Assembly: GCA_019116245.1 (NCBI GenBank)
Contig: DXCC01000015.1
Coordinates: 1-64,000 of the forward strand
DNA length: 64,000 bases
Origin: Candidatus Tidjanibacter faecipullorum
GTDB taxonomy: Bacteria; Bacteroidota; Bacteroidia; Bacteroidales; Rikenellaceae
Direction of reading: 5' to 3'
Both the position numbers and the translations under genes were made by a program. The notes beneath the pieces were generated by a model. That model was not told the DNA's origin. It did not search any database and was given only the letters and a program-made list of their open reading frames with translations. Positions 46,042 through 53,344 of the stretch are shown piece by piece (position 1 is the stretch's first letter; each line of letters starts with the position of its first letter).

Positions 46042-46281
46042 TTATTTGAAGATCTCCGATTGCTGTGGCTCTGGTGTTGTTAGTCGTTGCAAGTCCTGCA
46101 TCCGTGAGGCGCGAGCTTTCCCCAAATCATACAAATGCGCTTTCATTTCCAACACGCGCTCCCACGGCATGGCGCTGCTCTGAGCGTATATCTCGCGTTC
46201 GGTCTTCAGGATATTCTCGGAGATAGCTTCTATCTCCTCTTGCAATCGCTCGATTCTGACAGTTTGTGCTTGTGTTGCCAT
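46042..46281 (-). CDS. Small coiled-coil early protein
   Basis: A 79-residue protein made largely of one helix (IERLQEEIEAISENILKTER), followed by WERVLEMKAHLYDLGKARAS. It sits 3 bases after the MuB-like gene and 8 bases before DUF3164. No family recognised; possibly a partner of the ATPase. Confidence 0.6.
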   Translation of the reverse strand: MATQAQTVRIERLQEEIEAISENILKTEREIYAQSSAMPWERVLEMKAHLYDLGKARASRMQDLQRLTTPEPQQSEIFK

Positions 46282-46284
46282 ATA

Positions 46285-47211
46285 CTATGCTGTTTTGATG
46301 TTGTAGATTGCCCGAAATAGATCGACGGAGAGCGGTTCATTCAGTTCTTCAGCTTCTCGGATGGCCCGCTCGAGATAGTCGTGAAGCTCGCCGTAGTTGT
46401 CCGCGAGTCGAGACAAGAGTTGGCGTAGCGACTCGTCTTTGATTTGTCCCATGAACTCGGTGAAGCGGCGATCGATGGGAGCCAGCGCGACCTGCCCGGC
46501 CTTGAAACGCCGGATGAACTGAGCCATGCCTTTTACCCCCTTATTTTTCATCGACTGGAGAGCCGTGTCGAACTCCGGCGTGCCGATAAGCACCACCGGC
46601 ACCACGTAGCGGACGCCGTCATAAACGGCTTTCAGAGCCTTTATTCCTGTCCTTTTCAGATTCTCCACCTCGTCGAAGATCAGGATGGGGCGCTCGCCGC
46701 GCATGGCTCGTTCGCGCAACTCCCGACAGATGCACCGCAACAGGGAGCCATTTTTTGCTTTCGTGTCAATTCGCAACAGTTTCACGAGTTCATCCAAGAG
46801 GTCACGCAGCGTGTCGCAGTCGTTTACCGTGACGCGGTACACACCGACGGGGTTCGCTCCGCAGAATCGGTCGAGCGCATAGGTTTTTCCGCATCCGGTT
46901 TCACCTAAGATCATCCGAGCCTCACAACGGTCGCGAGCTTCCTCCAGCGTATTGGTCGTCTGCATGTACTGTTTCGTGTCAACGTGTTGCCAGTACGACA
47001 CCTCCAGCTGAAAGCTGATTGCGGCAGCTATCTTACGGAAAAAGATGTCGCCGATCTCCGTGTTCTGATACGTGTATTTTCCGCCGGAGGCCGTACTGAA
47101 ATAGCTGGGACTCACGCCAGCTCGACGGCATAATTCCGCGGCCTTCAGGCCGTTATTCCGCAAATAATCGGCTGCGGCGGACATGATCCGGTCTTTGAGT
47201 GCATTTTCCAT
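46285..47211 (-). CDS. MuB-like transposition ATPase
   Basis: A 308-residue AAA+ ATPase. An N-terminal helix-turn-helix (LKAAELCRRAGVSPSYFST) is followed by Walker A LGETGCGKTYALD, Walker B ILIFDEVENL and a sensor segment VVLIGTPEF. MuB-type proteins bind target DNA and activate the transposase, and protect the phage's own DNA from self-insertion. It follows the transposase gene after 6 bases, as A-B in Mu. Confidence 0.92.
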   Translation of the reverse strand: MENALKDRIMSAAADYLRNNGLKAAELCRRAGVSPSYFSTASGGKYTYQNTEIGDIFFRKIAAAISFQLEVSYWQHVDTKQYMQTTNTLEEARDRCEARMILGETGCGKTYALDRFCGANPVGVYRVTVNDCDTLRDLLDELVKLLRIDTKAKNGSLLRCICRELRERAMRGERPILIFDEVENLKRTGIKALKAVYDGVRYVVPVVLIGTPEFDTALQSMKNKGVKGMAQFIRRFKAGQVALAPIDRRFTEFMGQIKDESLRQLLSRLADNYGELHDYLERAIREAEELNEPLSVDLFRAIYNIKTA

Positions 47212-47217
47212 GATGCG

Positions 47218-49509
47218 TTACTTTATCGAATTGTAATTATTGAATTTGCGTTGCTGGATAGCGAAATACCAGTCTTCGATATGGTCGTCCTGACGACGAC
47301 TTGCGGCCTCCTCTTTGCGTGCATAACTGCGTCGCGTGCTGGCGGCACGTTTCTTGTCTTCAGACGACAGCGCGATGCTCGCTTCATACGCCTCGTTGAT
47401 GTCCGATTTGCGCAAGCCCAACTGCACCGCATCGTCGTAGCCGTAACCGGCCATGTACTCCGATGTACGCAACAGTTCGTCCAAGGCCTGTTGCGGAGCT
47501 TCTCGGTCCGCCTCTTTGCGGCGGCGTAGGTGTTCGCGTGCCGCGCGTTGTTCCGGTGTCTCCTCGATGTAAGCGGCCGACGCCTTGACCGTCACCGGTG
47601 GGCACGTCATGATGAAACGGCCGTCGCGACTGTATAAGTCCGCACCTGTTCGATCATACACCACGCGCACACGACTGTCGTAGCCATTACCAGTCGCCCG
47701 AGATATGGCCTCGGCTCCGGTCGTGGCATAATCCGGTATCTCGTACATGCAGGTGGCCGTTGCTCCGGTAGGGGTCACAAAGCCACGCATTCGTTCGATG
47801 GATAGTTCGGTAGTTGCGCCGAAGATGCGGCGAGCCTGCTGGGCATCCATCGGTCGGCATTCTGGATTCTTTCGGGCGAACTTCTCGGCCGGTGTGGTGC
47901 CGTCTCCCAACGGACGGTTGTTCCAAGCCTCGATGCGCTCCTCCAGTACGGCGACTGCCTCCGAATAGGTCGGATAATCGAACACCGACATGCCGTCGGT
48001 ATTGGCGCGGCCGCCGATGGAGGCGTTGTGCGACGACCTCACGAACTCTTTGCAAGAACGCAACACGACGTTCTTGAAGAGTCGGAAATACTTTTCGGCG
48101 GGATTGGCCTGCGAGTTGTGTGCCTCGATGCGGCGCACGCGGTTGAACACCGTAGCCAGCCACTCGCGCGATTCGCTTTTGGAAAACGCCGGTGCGTTGT
48201 CCGACACGAACTCGAACATCGTCTGTCGGCCGCCGCGCTCGACAGCCATGCGAACGGCCTGCCGCACGATGTCGAACGTTTCCTCACTCGATCCCTCGGC
48301 CGCGATACCGTAACCGGCGATGTACCCGCTGGCCACGTCCGTAATCATCACCACGTAGAGGTTACGGGTTCGCGTCTCCTCTTCGTATCGACGGGTCTCC
48401 TTGTTGTATTTACGCAACGTGTAGCGGTAGCTGATCAAACCCGAGCCGTCGCCGCAGAAGAGCGAATGCGCCCATGTCAGTTTCTCGGACGGCACGTAGG
48501 TCAAGTAGTGTTTCTTGTAATAATCCTCGCCGTGGCGGAACAGGTCGAACTTCAACCGATTCGGCAGGGCGGTGAGCTGGCGGCAGAAAGTGCGTTCCGA
48601 GACAGGTTCCTCACCCGCGTCGCAGATGGCCGGGACATACCGTTCGCGGTATAATGTTGCCAGAGCCTCCTTCTGCGGCCCGTCGAGATTTACGTAGGCC
48701 ATGAACATGACCGCCTGATGAATGTCGAACTTGTACACTTCGCCCGTCTCTTTGTCGATGACGGGGTATTTGCCCACAATGCGCCGGTTGTCGTTGCCGA
48801 GTTTGGCCGAGATGATCCAGCGGCGTTGGTCGTCCGTGTCGGCGGGGAACCCCGCCAGCTTGTTGCGCAGACTCGTCGCCGTCGTAACACGCAGGTTGGC
48901 CAGCCGCAACTGGGCCAACACGTCGGCACAGGCTTCATAGAATGCTCCGACCGTAGCGACGCCATAGTCCGCCATGCGCCCCTCGCGCACCGTGTCCGCA
49001 ATCATGCGACACCAGCCCAGCGCGCGGGCATAGTCGCGACACGTGGCGGCGGCGATCGAACACCCGCTCTGGGTCTGCAACCAGCGCATGTCCGCATTGT
49101 CGGTGCGCTCGGCCGCCGCATCGATCAGGGCGTTGCGCAGGGCGGCCTGCCGTTCCCTGCTTTGCGTGAGGTTCTGCTCCTCCACATGGGCGAGCAGCTC
49201 CTCTTTCGAGGGCAGGCGGTCGCGGTAGCAGGTCGGCCGCCGGTTCGGTATCGTGTCGATGTCGTAATAATACTGGCCGCCCTTGCGTCCCCATCGCCAC
49301 GACTTGCCCGGCCTCTTGCCGAGAAAGAACTCGTCCTGCCTGGCGACCTTCTGCCATGAGGCGGGGAGGGATTGCTTGTACTGAACGCGGGCTTTTTTAC
49401 TGAAATAAGTATCAGCTATACCACAACACTCCATTACCAAACGTTGAGACACCCAGACGGTTGTTCCGTCCGAGGTCTCGCGCAGCAGTATGTCGTTCGG
49501 TAATATCAT
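47218..49509 (-). CDS. MuA-like DDE transposase
   Basis: A 763-residue transposase. The catalytic core has the three acidic residues in LFCGDGSGLISY, FVSDNAPAFSKSE and NSQANPAEKYFRLFK, with an RNase H-like fold and rve block VVMITDVASGYIAGYGIA. The C-terminal Mu-type beta-barrel domain contains RMRGFVTPTGATATC. The N-terminal part (helices with SWQKVARQDEFFLGK) would bind the phage ends. Length is above Mu MuA (663). It carries out integration and replicative transposition. Confidence 0.94.
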   Translation of the reverse strand: MILPNDILLRETSDGTTVWVSQRLVMECCGIADTYFSKKARVQYKQSLPASWQKVARQDEFFLGKRPGKSWRWGRKGGQYYYDIDTIPNRRPTCYRDRLPSKEELLAHVEEQNLTQSRERQAALRNALIDAAAERTDNADMRWLQTQSGCSIAAATCRDYARALGWCRMIADTVREGRMADYGVATVGAFYEACADVLAQLRLANLRVTTATSLRNKLAGFPADTDDQRRWIISAKLGNDNRRIVGKYPVIDKETGEVYKFDIHQAVMFMAYVNLDGPQKEALATLYRERYVPAICDAGEEPVSERTFCRQLTALPNRLKFDLFRHGEDYYKKHYLTYVPSEKLTWAHSLFCGDGSGLISYRYTLRKYNKETRRYEEETRTRNLYVVMITDVASGYIAGYGIAAEGSSEETFDIVRQAVRMAVERGGRQTMFEFVSDNAPAFSKSESREWLATVFNRVRRIEAHNSQANPAEKYFRLFKNVVLRSCKEFVRSSHNASIGGRANTDGMSVFDYPTYSEAVAVLEERIEAWNNRPLGDGTTPAEKFARKNPECRPMDAQQARRIFGATTELSIERMRGFVTPTGATATCMYEIPDYATTGAEAISRATGNGYDSRVRVVYDRTGADLYSRDGRFIMTCPPVTVKASAAYIEETPEQRAAREHLRRRKEADREAPQQALDELLRTSEYMAGYGYDDAVQLGLRKSDINEAYEASIALSSEDKKRAASTRRSYARKEEAASRRQDDHIEDWYFAIQQRKFNNYNSIK

Positions 49510-49657
49510 GTTTGGAGTCTCTTTTGGGGTCGTTTAACCGGCGTTTTTTTGCTTTGTTCCCGCTCCGGTCTCGCTCCGGACGGCGGCCTGTCTCCGCTGC
49601 GGGATTTTGGTTAATTTTGTGTCGTGAAACTTTTAATCAACCATTAAAAATTGCGCT

Positions 49658-49828
49658 ATGGAAGCACAACAAAATGAGGACATTATGCTGTATCTGGCTG
49701 TTATTTGGAAAAAGCTAACCGACATTGAGCATCAGATACAGGGTGGTGGTAAACGTATTGCTCCGATCACTACCTATTTGCGCGAATTGGAGCAGGAAGT
49801 TGAAAAGGTCGCTCGTCAAATGCGATGA
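49658..49828 (+). CDS. Small plus-strand gene inside the early leftward operon
   Basis: A 56-residue gene facing against all neighbours (MEAQQNEDIMLYLAVIWKKL, then LRELEQEVEKVARQMR). The sequence looks like a short coiled-coil protein. A TAATTTTG box (49612-49619) lies 38 bases before the ATG. Its end overlaps the opposite gene by 13 bases. Function unknown; it could be a lysogenic or regulatory gene. Confidence 0.5.
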   Translation: MEAQQNEDIMLYLAVIWKKLTDIEHQIQGGGKRIAPITTYLRELEQEVEKVARQMR

Positions 49829-49977
49829 GTGAACTCGTATTCTTCGATGCCGTATAGCGCGGGGGTGAACATCGTTTTTCGGCAAATGAGCAGACCGAAA
49901 AGTCGGTATTCTATGCACGTGCCGATGACTTTATTGGTGTCGACGGCGACGATCGGAAGGATGATTTTGGTTGTCAT
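49816..49977 (-). CDS. Small hypothetical early protein
   Basis: A 53-residue open frame in line with the early operon (MTTKIILPIVAVDTNKVIGT, then YGIEEYEFTHRI). It reads as beta strands and is protein-like, but very short and without relatives that I know. Its 3' end overlaps the plus-strand gene. Confidence 0.45.
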   Translation of the reverse strand: MTTKIILPIVAVDTNKVIGTCIEYRLFGLLICRKTMFTPALYGIEEYEFTHRI

Positions 49978-50029
49978 ACTTTCGTTTAGATTTAATGGTG
50001 TTTGGATCCTTGCTGCGGGAAATACGGGG

Positions 50030-50263
50030 TCAGCCGTTTATCGGGTCGAGCATCTCCGCACAGAACATGTGCGGAAACTTGTCGAGCCACAGGATGCCCC
50101 CTTCGCCGACATCGGTCACGGTGGCCTTTTTGCCGCAGCACCGCTTCATCTTCTTGGAGAAGTCGGTGATCATGCTGCCGTAACACACGCTGCCGTCGAT
50201 CGCGTTGTCGCGGAACCACCGGCGCGACTTGACGCGCACTCTGTCTCCTGCTTTGTACTGCAT
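50030..50263 (-). CDS. Small early protein with SH3-like fold
   Basis: A 77-residue protein. MQYKAGDRVRVKSRRWFRDN and ATVTDVGEGGILWLD suggest a small SH3-like beta barrel of the kind often found in phage accessory proteins. Three cysteines (CC and FCAEM) are present. The ATG at 50263 starts 2 bases after the previous stop; an ATG 12 bases upstream is an alternative. Function unknown. Confidence 0.55.
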   Translation of the reverse strand: MQYKAGDRVRVKSRRWFRDNAIDGSVCYGSMITDFSKKMKRCCGKKATVTDVGEGGILWLDKFPHMFCAEMLDPING

Positions 50264-50265
50264 GG

Positions 50266-50445
50266 CTATTCGCATTTTACGTAACGGAGAAACAGGTTGT
50301 GACCGATCCATCCGCTGACGAGACCGAGATTGATGCCGACGACGGCGAGAATCGACACCCACACGGGGGTGAAGGCGAAGAACAGAACTCCGAGAATTTC
50401 GGCGGCGAGCACGGCGGCCGCGATGATGATGACTTGCTTTTTCAT
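50266..50445 (-). CDS. Small early membrane protein
   Basis: A 59-residue protein that is almost all membrane: MKKQVIIIAAAVLAAEILGV, a second helix WVSILAVVGINLGLVSGWIG, and a polar tail LFLRYVKCE. The start at 50445 is chosen since the frame upstream is not protein-like. Early membrane proteins in temperate phages often act in superinfection exclusion, but that is only a guess here. Confidence 0.6.
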   Translation of the reverse strand: MKKQVIIIAAAVLAAEILGVLFFAFTPVWVSILAVVGINLGLVSGWIGHNLFLRYVKCE

Positions 50446-50537
50446 GACTTGTTGTTTGTGTTGGATTGGTTCCCCGTCCCGGCATCGCTCCGGCAAGACG
50501 TCCGTTCGTGACGGGGAGTGCTTCTTCAAGGGCACCG

Positions 50538-50735
50538 TCAAGAGTGTTCGGACGGTCGGGACTGACGTTCGGCCAGCATCGCCTCGGCCGCTTTCAGTAC
50601 AGGCTCACTCACGACACGGTTCTGCAATACGCGGGATACCCATTCGCGGCTTACTCCTGCTCTTTTCGCAATGCGATTGATGTCGCCATTGCGCAGCTGT
50701 TTGCGGATTTGCGCTATTCGTTCTTGCCTTTCCAT
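50538..50735 (-). CDS. Ner/Cro-like helix-turn-helix protein
   Basis: A 65-residue DNA-binding protein, first gene of the early operon and divergent from the repressor. The HTH is INRIAKRAGVSREWVSRVLQNR. In Mu the Ner protein sits here and turns down both the repressor and early promoters. The ATG at 50735 is preferred over an upstream frame that runs through the operator. Confidence 0.82.
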   Translation of the reverse strand: MERQERIAQIRKQLRNGDINRIAKRAGVSREWVSRVLQNRVVSEPVLKAAEAMLAERQSRPSEHS

Positions 50736-50836
50736 GATTGATTCTATTTTTTCTCTATTTTTGTGTAGGTTCACAACGCAAAAATATAGCAAATTATCTA
50801 CAAAAGCAAGGTTGTGTAGAGAAATATTTATGTCGT
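50736..50836. promoter_or_regulatory. Divergent operator/promoter region between repressor and early genes
   Basis: On the minus strand TTG (50809-50807), 20 nt, TATTTTTG (50786-50779) gives an early promoter. On the plus strand TATTTTTG (50756-50763) could drive the repressor. Between them lie TTGTG-N6-CACAA (50761-50776) and another TTGTGTAG (50812-50819), candidate operator sites that overlap the boxes. Confidence 0.65.
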
Positions 50837-51907
50837 ATGCAGAAAATAATCGACAGAATAGCGCATCTGATTGACAAAAAAGGTATTAGCATTAGGTCGT
50901 TTGAGGCTGCCATTGGAGCCTCAAATGGGCTGATCAACCGTGCCGCAAAGAAAAGAACGGATATCAATGCTGAATGGCTATCGAAAATTATCAGCGCTTT
51001 TCCTGACGTGAATCCTGCGTGGTTATTGACGGGCGAAGGGGAAATGTTTAGACTTTCGCTGGAATCTTCCGAAGAAAAATCACAAACGAAATGTGCAGAA
51101 AACGCCACCCTTTCAAAGGGTGGCATGCAGGGTGGCACAAAGGGTGGTTTTCCAAAACTGCAGAAAATGCCACCCAATGCCGCCGAAGAAAAATCACAAA
51201 CGAAATGTGCAGAAAACACCATCAATTTATATGATGGGGACGTTGATGGTGTAAATGATGGAAAACGAAATATGCAAGAAACACCATCAATTAATGTCTC
51301 TCCGAAAACAATACCTTCCGGACGGAAATATCCGGAACCTCACCGTGAGGCGGCAATGGCCGGTGACGCGAGACGGCATTATGTGACGATGGTCGAGGTG
51401 CCGGTCGTGGATGTCGAGGCGGCAGCCGGTGGCGGCTCGGCGAACAGCGACTATTTCGAGGATGCCGAGACACTGCATTTCCCCTCGTCGGTGCTGTCTC
51501 CTACTTCCTCCATGCGATTGTGTATCAGTGTCAAAGGTGAATCGATGGAGCCGACGTTGTTCGACGGCACGCGCATCGTGGTGCGTCGCCTTGACCGCTC
51601 GGAATGGGCGCGAATCCGTAGTGGAAACGTCTATGTCGTCACCGATCGCGAGGGCAGCACCTATGTCAAGCGCGTGCGGAACAACCTGCAATTATTTGGA
51701 ATGCTGACTCTTGTGTCGGACAACCCGGACCAGCGGAAATACAAGACATTTCAGTTGCAGGAAGAGGAGATTTTCAACGTTTGGGAGGTCGAATTGGTCA
51801 TTTCCGACACAATACCACCGTCAGAAAGGGAGAGAATAGACGATTTGCGGGACGAGATGATGGAGTTGAAGGCATGGCTCCAAACGATGATGACACGCGA
51901 AAAATAG
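50837..51907 (+). CDS. S24 (LexA/CI-like) phage repressor
   Basis: A 356-residue repressor. The N-terminal HTH (ISIRSFEAAIGASNGLINRA) is followed by a long linker with an in-frame 114-base tandem repeat (EEKSQTKCAEN twice), and a C-terminal S24 peptidase domain with the catalytic serine in KGESMEPTLFDG and lysine in STYVKRV. An Ala-Gly site, EAAAGGGSAN, lies at the expected self-cleavage place, so RecA-driven cleavage and SOS induction are likely. The start at 50837 (MQKIIDRI) is chosen over an upstream frame through the operator. A short helical tail ends the protein. Confidence 0.9.
   Translation: MQKIIDRIAHLIDKKGISIRSFEAAIGASNGLINRAAKKRTDINAEWLSKIISAFPDVNPAWLLTGEGEMFRLSLESSEEKSQTKCAENATLSKGGMQGGTKGGFPKLQKMPPNAAEEKSQTKCAENTINLYDGDVDGVNDGKRNMQETPSINVSPKTIPSGRKYPEPHREAAMAGDARRHYVTMVEVPVVDVEAAAGGGSANSDYFEDAETLHFPSSVLSPTSSMRLCISVKGESMEPTLFDGTRIVVRRLDRSEWARIRSGNVYVVTDREGSTYVKRVRNNLQLFGMLTLVSDNPDQRKYKTFQLQEEEIFNVWEVELVISDTIPPSERERIDDLRDEMMELKAWLQTMMTREK
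51071..51298 (+). repeat. Tandem 114-bp repeat in the repressor gene with phage-end-like sites
   Basis: Two in-frame units (51071-51184 and 51185-51298) both start with GAAGAAAAATCACAAACG and contain ACGAAATGTGCAGAAA (51086-51101, 51200-51215). That 16-mer occurs in reverse at the right phage end (52260-52275). The second halves of the units differ but each holds inverted repeats: CCACCCTTT..AAAGGGTGG in the first and CACCATCAA..TTGATGGTG in the second. A decayed third site is at 51265-51281. Confidence 0.85.
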
Positions 51908-52286
51908 CCGCAAAAACGGCCAAAAACGGGCATATTTGCGCGTCCGGAGTTTTTATGAGTTTTTGAGCGCGTTTAAGGGGGCTTTGCTGTGTGTTTTGTG
52001 AGGGACAGGGTCATGTGCTGTGGTGGCTCGCGCCGTGAGATGTCGCCGAAGTGGGGTGATCTGTCGGTGCTGTAACTGGATTCTCGAGTGGCGACTTATA
52101 AAAACCTCGACTTTTGAGGCGTCTGGTTATAGCAGCAATCCCGTTTTTGGGGGCTTCCCCCTTGAAATTCCAACACTAAAATTATACTAAATTATACCTC
52201 ACAACACCCACTCAGAAACCGTAACAGACTATGTTACAATAAAATCACCCCAAACATCCTTTCTGCACATTTCGTATTGCCCCTTA
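51908..52286. other. Non-coding right end of the prophage
   Basis: No gene is seen in these 379 bases. They hold a GGGGGCTTCCCCC hairpin near 52150, an A/T-rich stretch of TATAATTTAG-like repeats (about 52170-52197), an inverted repeat GTAAC-N7-GTTAC near 52221-52237, and the right terminal repeat. This is the place for transposase- or repressor-binding sites. Confidence 0.6.
52264..52286 (-). repeat. Right terminal inverted repeat of the prophage
   Basis: Read inward it matches the left terminal repeat at 19 of 23 positions, with ACGAAATGTGCA fully conserved (52275-52264). Confidence 0.8.
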
Positions 52287-52287
52287 C

Positions 52288-52292
52288 AACGG
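52288..52292. repeat. Candidate target-site duplication, right copy (AACGG)
   Basis: AACGG abuts the right end. In the host it forms the left arm of a small hairpin AACGG-GCCT-CCGTT followed by TTGCCTTTTT, so the phage seems to have entered a terminator-like hairpin. Confidence 0.55.
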
Positions 52293-52302
52293 GCCTCCGT
52301 TG

Positions 52303-52332
52303 TTGCCTTTTTGCCGCAAACTTTTATCTTTG
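52303..52332 (+). promoter_or_regulatory. Promoter of the DUF3467 gene
   Basis: TTG (52303-52305), 19 nt, TATCTTTG (52325-52332) match the Bacteroidetes pattern. The prophage ends 15 bases upstream of the -33 box. Confidence 0.75.
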
Positions 52333-52383
52333 TTATAATAAAACCGACTGCAGAACCCCCACTGCGTCTAAAATTTACCTGTT

Positions 52384-52695
52384 ATGGCAAACGAAAAGCC
52401 CCAACACATCGACATCACGCTCGATGAGCCCACCAACCTTGGCGTTTATGCCAACCTTGCCATCATCTCCCACTCGGCTACGGAATTCATTCTCGACTTC
52501 GCCTCCGTACTGCCGGGTCTGCCGAAGGCCAAGGTACGCAGCCGCGTCATCCTCGCTCCCGAGCATGCCAAACGGCTGCTGCCCTCCCTGCAGGAGAACG
52601 TAGCCCGTTACGAAAACACATTCGGTCCGATTCCGGTACGTCAGGGTACACCCCGCGACGGCGGCAAGGGCGGTTTCAACATGGGCGAAGCCTGA
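52384..52695 (+). CDS. DUF3467 domain protein
   Basis: A 103-residue protein of the DUF3467 family, common and well conserved in Bacteroidetes, role unknown. It has DITLDEPTNLGVYANLAIISHSATEFILDF and VRSRVILAPEHAKRLL, the typical core. Its promoter is intact, although the prophage lies directly upstream. The GNAT gene follows after 10 bases. Confidence 0.9.
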   Translation: MANEKPQHIDITLDEPTNLGVYANLAIISHSATEFILDFASVLPGLPKAKVRSRVILAPEHAKRLLPSLQENVARYENTFGPIPVRQGTPRDGGKGGFNMGEA

Positions 52696-52705
52696 TCCTG
52701 AAGCC

Positions 52706-53266
52706 ATGAGAAGACTCTACACGGAACGGATGATCCTGCGGCCGTGGATCGTCGCCGACGCGGAAGCGCTCTACACCTATGCCAGCGATCCGCACATCGG
52801 CCCCGCAGCCGGATGGATGCCCCACACCTCCGTCGCCGAAAGCGAACGGGTCATCCGCACGCTCTTCTCCGCACCGGACACCTATGCCGTGACCCTGCGG
52901 GGAGATGACCGGCCGATTGGCTGCGTCAATCTGCTGACCGGCACGAACAGCAACCTGCCGCTGGAGGAGAATGAGGCGGAGGTAGGCTACTGGATCGGCG
53001 CCCCCTTCCAGGGCCGGGGACTGATCCCCGAAGCGGTCGAGGCACTCATGACCCACGCTTTCGCCGACCTGGGACTGGCCATGCTGTGGTGCGGCCACTT
53101 CGACGGCAACCTCGCCTCGGAGCGCGTCCAGGCCAAATGCGGATTCCGCCACCGCCGTACGGAGACGAACCGCTACGTCGCCCCGATCGACGCCTTCCGC
53201 ACCGTGCTCATCAGCAGCATCTCCCGCCAGGAGTGGCAGCAACGGCTCTCCGCCCGGCACCACTGA
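52706..53266 (+). CDS. GNAT family N-acetyltransferase (RimJ/RimL type)
   Basis: A 186-residue acetyltransferase. It begins LYTERMILRPWIVADAEALY, the common RimJ-like start, and has EVGYWIGAPFQGRGLIPEAVEA with the acetyl-CoA loop (QGRGLI) and a later NLASERVQAKCGF. The substrate (an amino group of a protein or small molecule) cannot be told. It is likely co-transcribed with the DUF3467 gene. Confidence 0.9.
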   Translation: MRRLYTERMILRPWIVADAEALYTYASDPHIGPAAGWMPHTSVAESERVIRTLFSAPDTYAVTLRGDDRPIGCVNLLTGTNSNLPLEENEAEVGYWIGAPFQGRGLIPEAVEALMTHAFADLGLAMLWCGHFDGNLASERVQAKCGFRHRRTETNRYVAPIDAFRTVLISSISRQEWQQRLSARHH

Positions 53267-53289
53267 CCGGCTCCCCCCTGCAAACAATC

Positions 53290-53321
53290 GGGGCGGACCC
53301 TCCGAATGGAGAGCCCGCCCC
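53290..53321 (+). terminator. Putative terminator after the GNAT gene
   Basis: GGGGCGG / CCGCCCC flank an inner CTCC..GGAG pairing; GCATTTTATT follows on the plus strand. It lies between convergent genes. Confidence 0.55.
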
Positions 53322-53344
53322 GCATTTTATTCCGTCGCAACGGA

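Larger units (their letters stand above)
20287..52287. mobile_element. Mu-like transposable prophage, about 32 kb
   Basis: The element carries a MuA-like DDE transposase, a MuB-like ATPase, an S24 repressor and a full contractile-tail virion set. Its ends are inverted repeats (20289-20311 and 52264-52286, 19 of 23 positions equal) next to a candidate 5-bp duplication. Host genes on both sides are whole. All core functions look intact: repressor, transposition, terminase, portal, capsid, sheath, tape measure, baseplate, fibre and lysis. The repressor end is on the right, so the phage is reversed relative to the usual Mu drawing. Whether it is active cannot be told. Confidence 0.9.

Noticed and set aside
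49715-49918. 67-codon minus-strand frame across the small antisense gene
   Set aside because: Two other short frames here (49658-49828 plus and 49816-49977 minus) have better composition and positions; this one is rich in Arg and Ser like a shadow frame.
50446-50537. GC-rich inverted repeats CCCCGTC..GACGGGG as a terminator within the early operon
   Set aside because: The arms are far apart and no T-run follows on the minus strand; at most a weak attenuator.
20287-52287. Diversity-generating retroelement, as reported in some Bacteroides Mu-like phages
   Set aside because: No reverse transcriptase-like gene and no template/variable repeat pair with adenine changes was seen.
20462-52289. CCTTACAA occurs at 20462-20469 and 52282-52289 and looked like a target duplication
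   Set aside because: An 8-base match in two regions of about 100 bases is not rare, the resulting ends are not symmetric, and the 23-base inverted repeat at 20289 gives a far better left end with AACGG as duplication.
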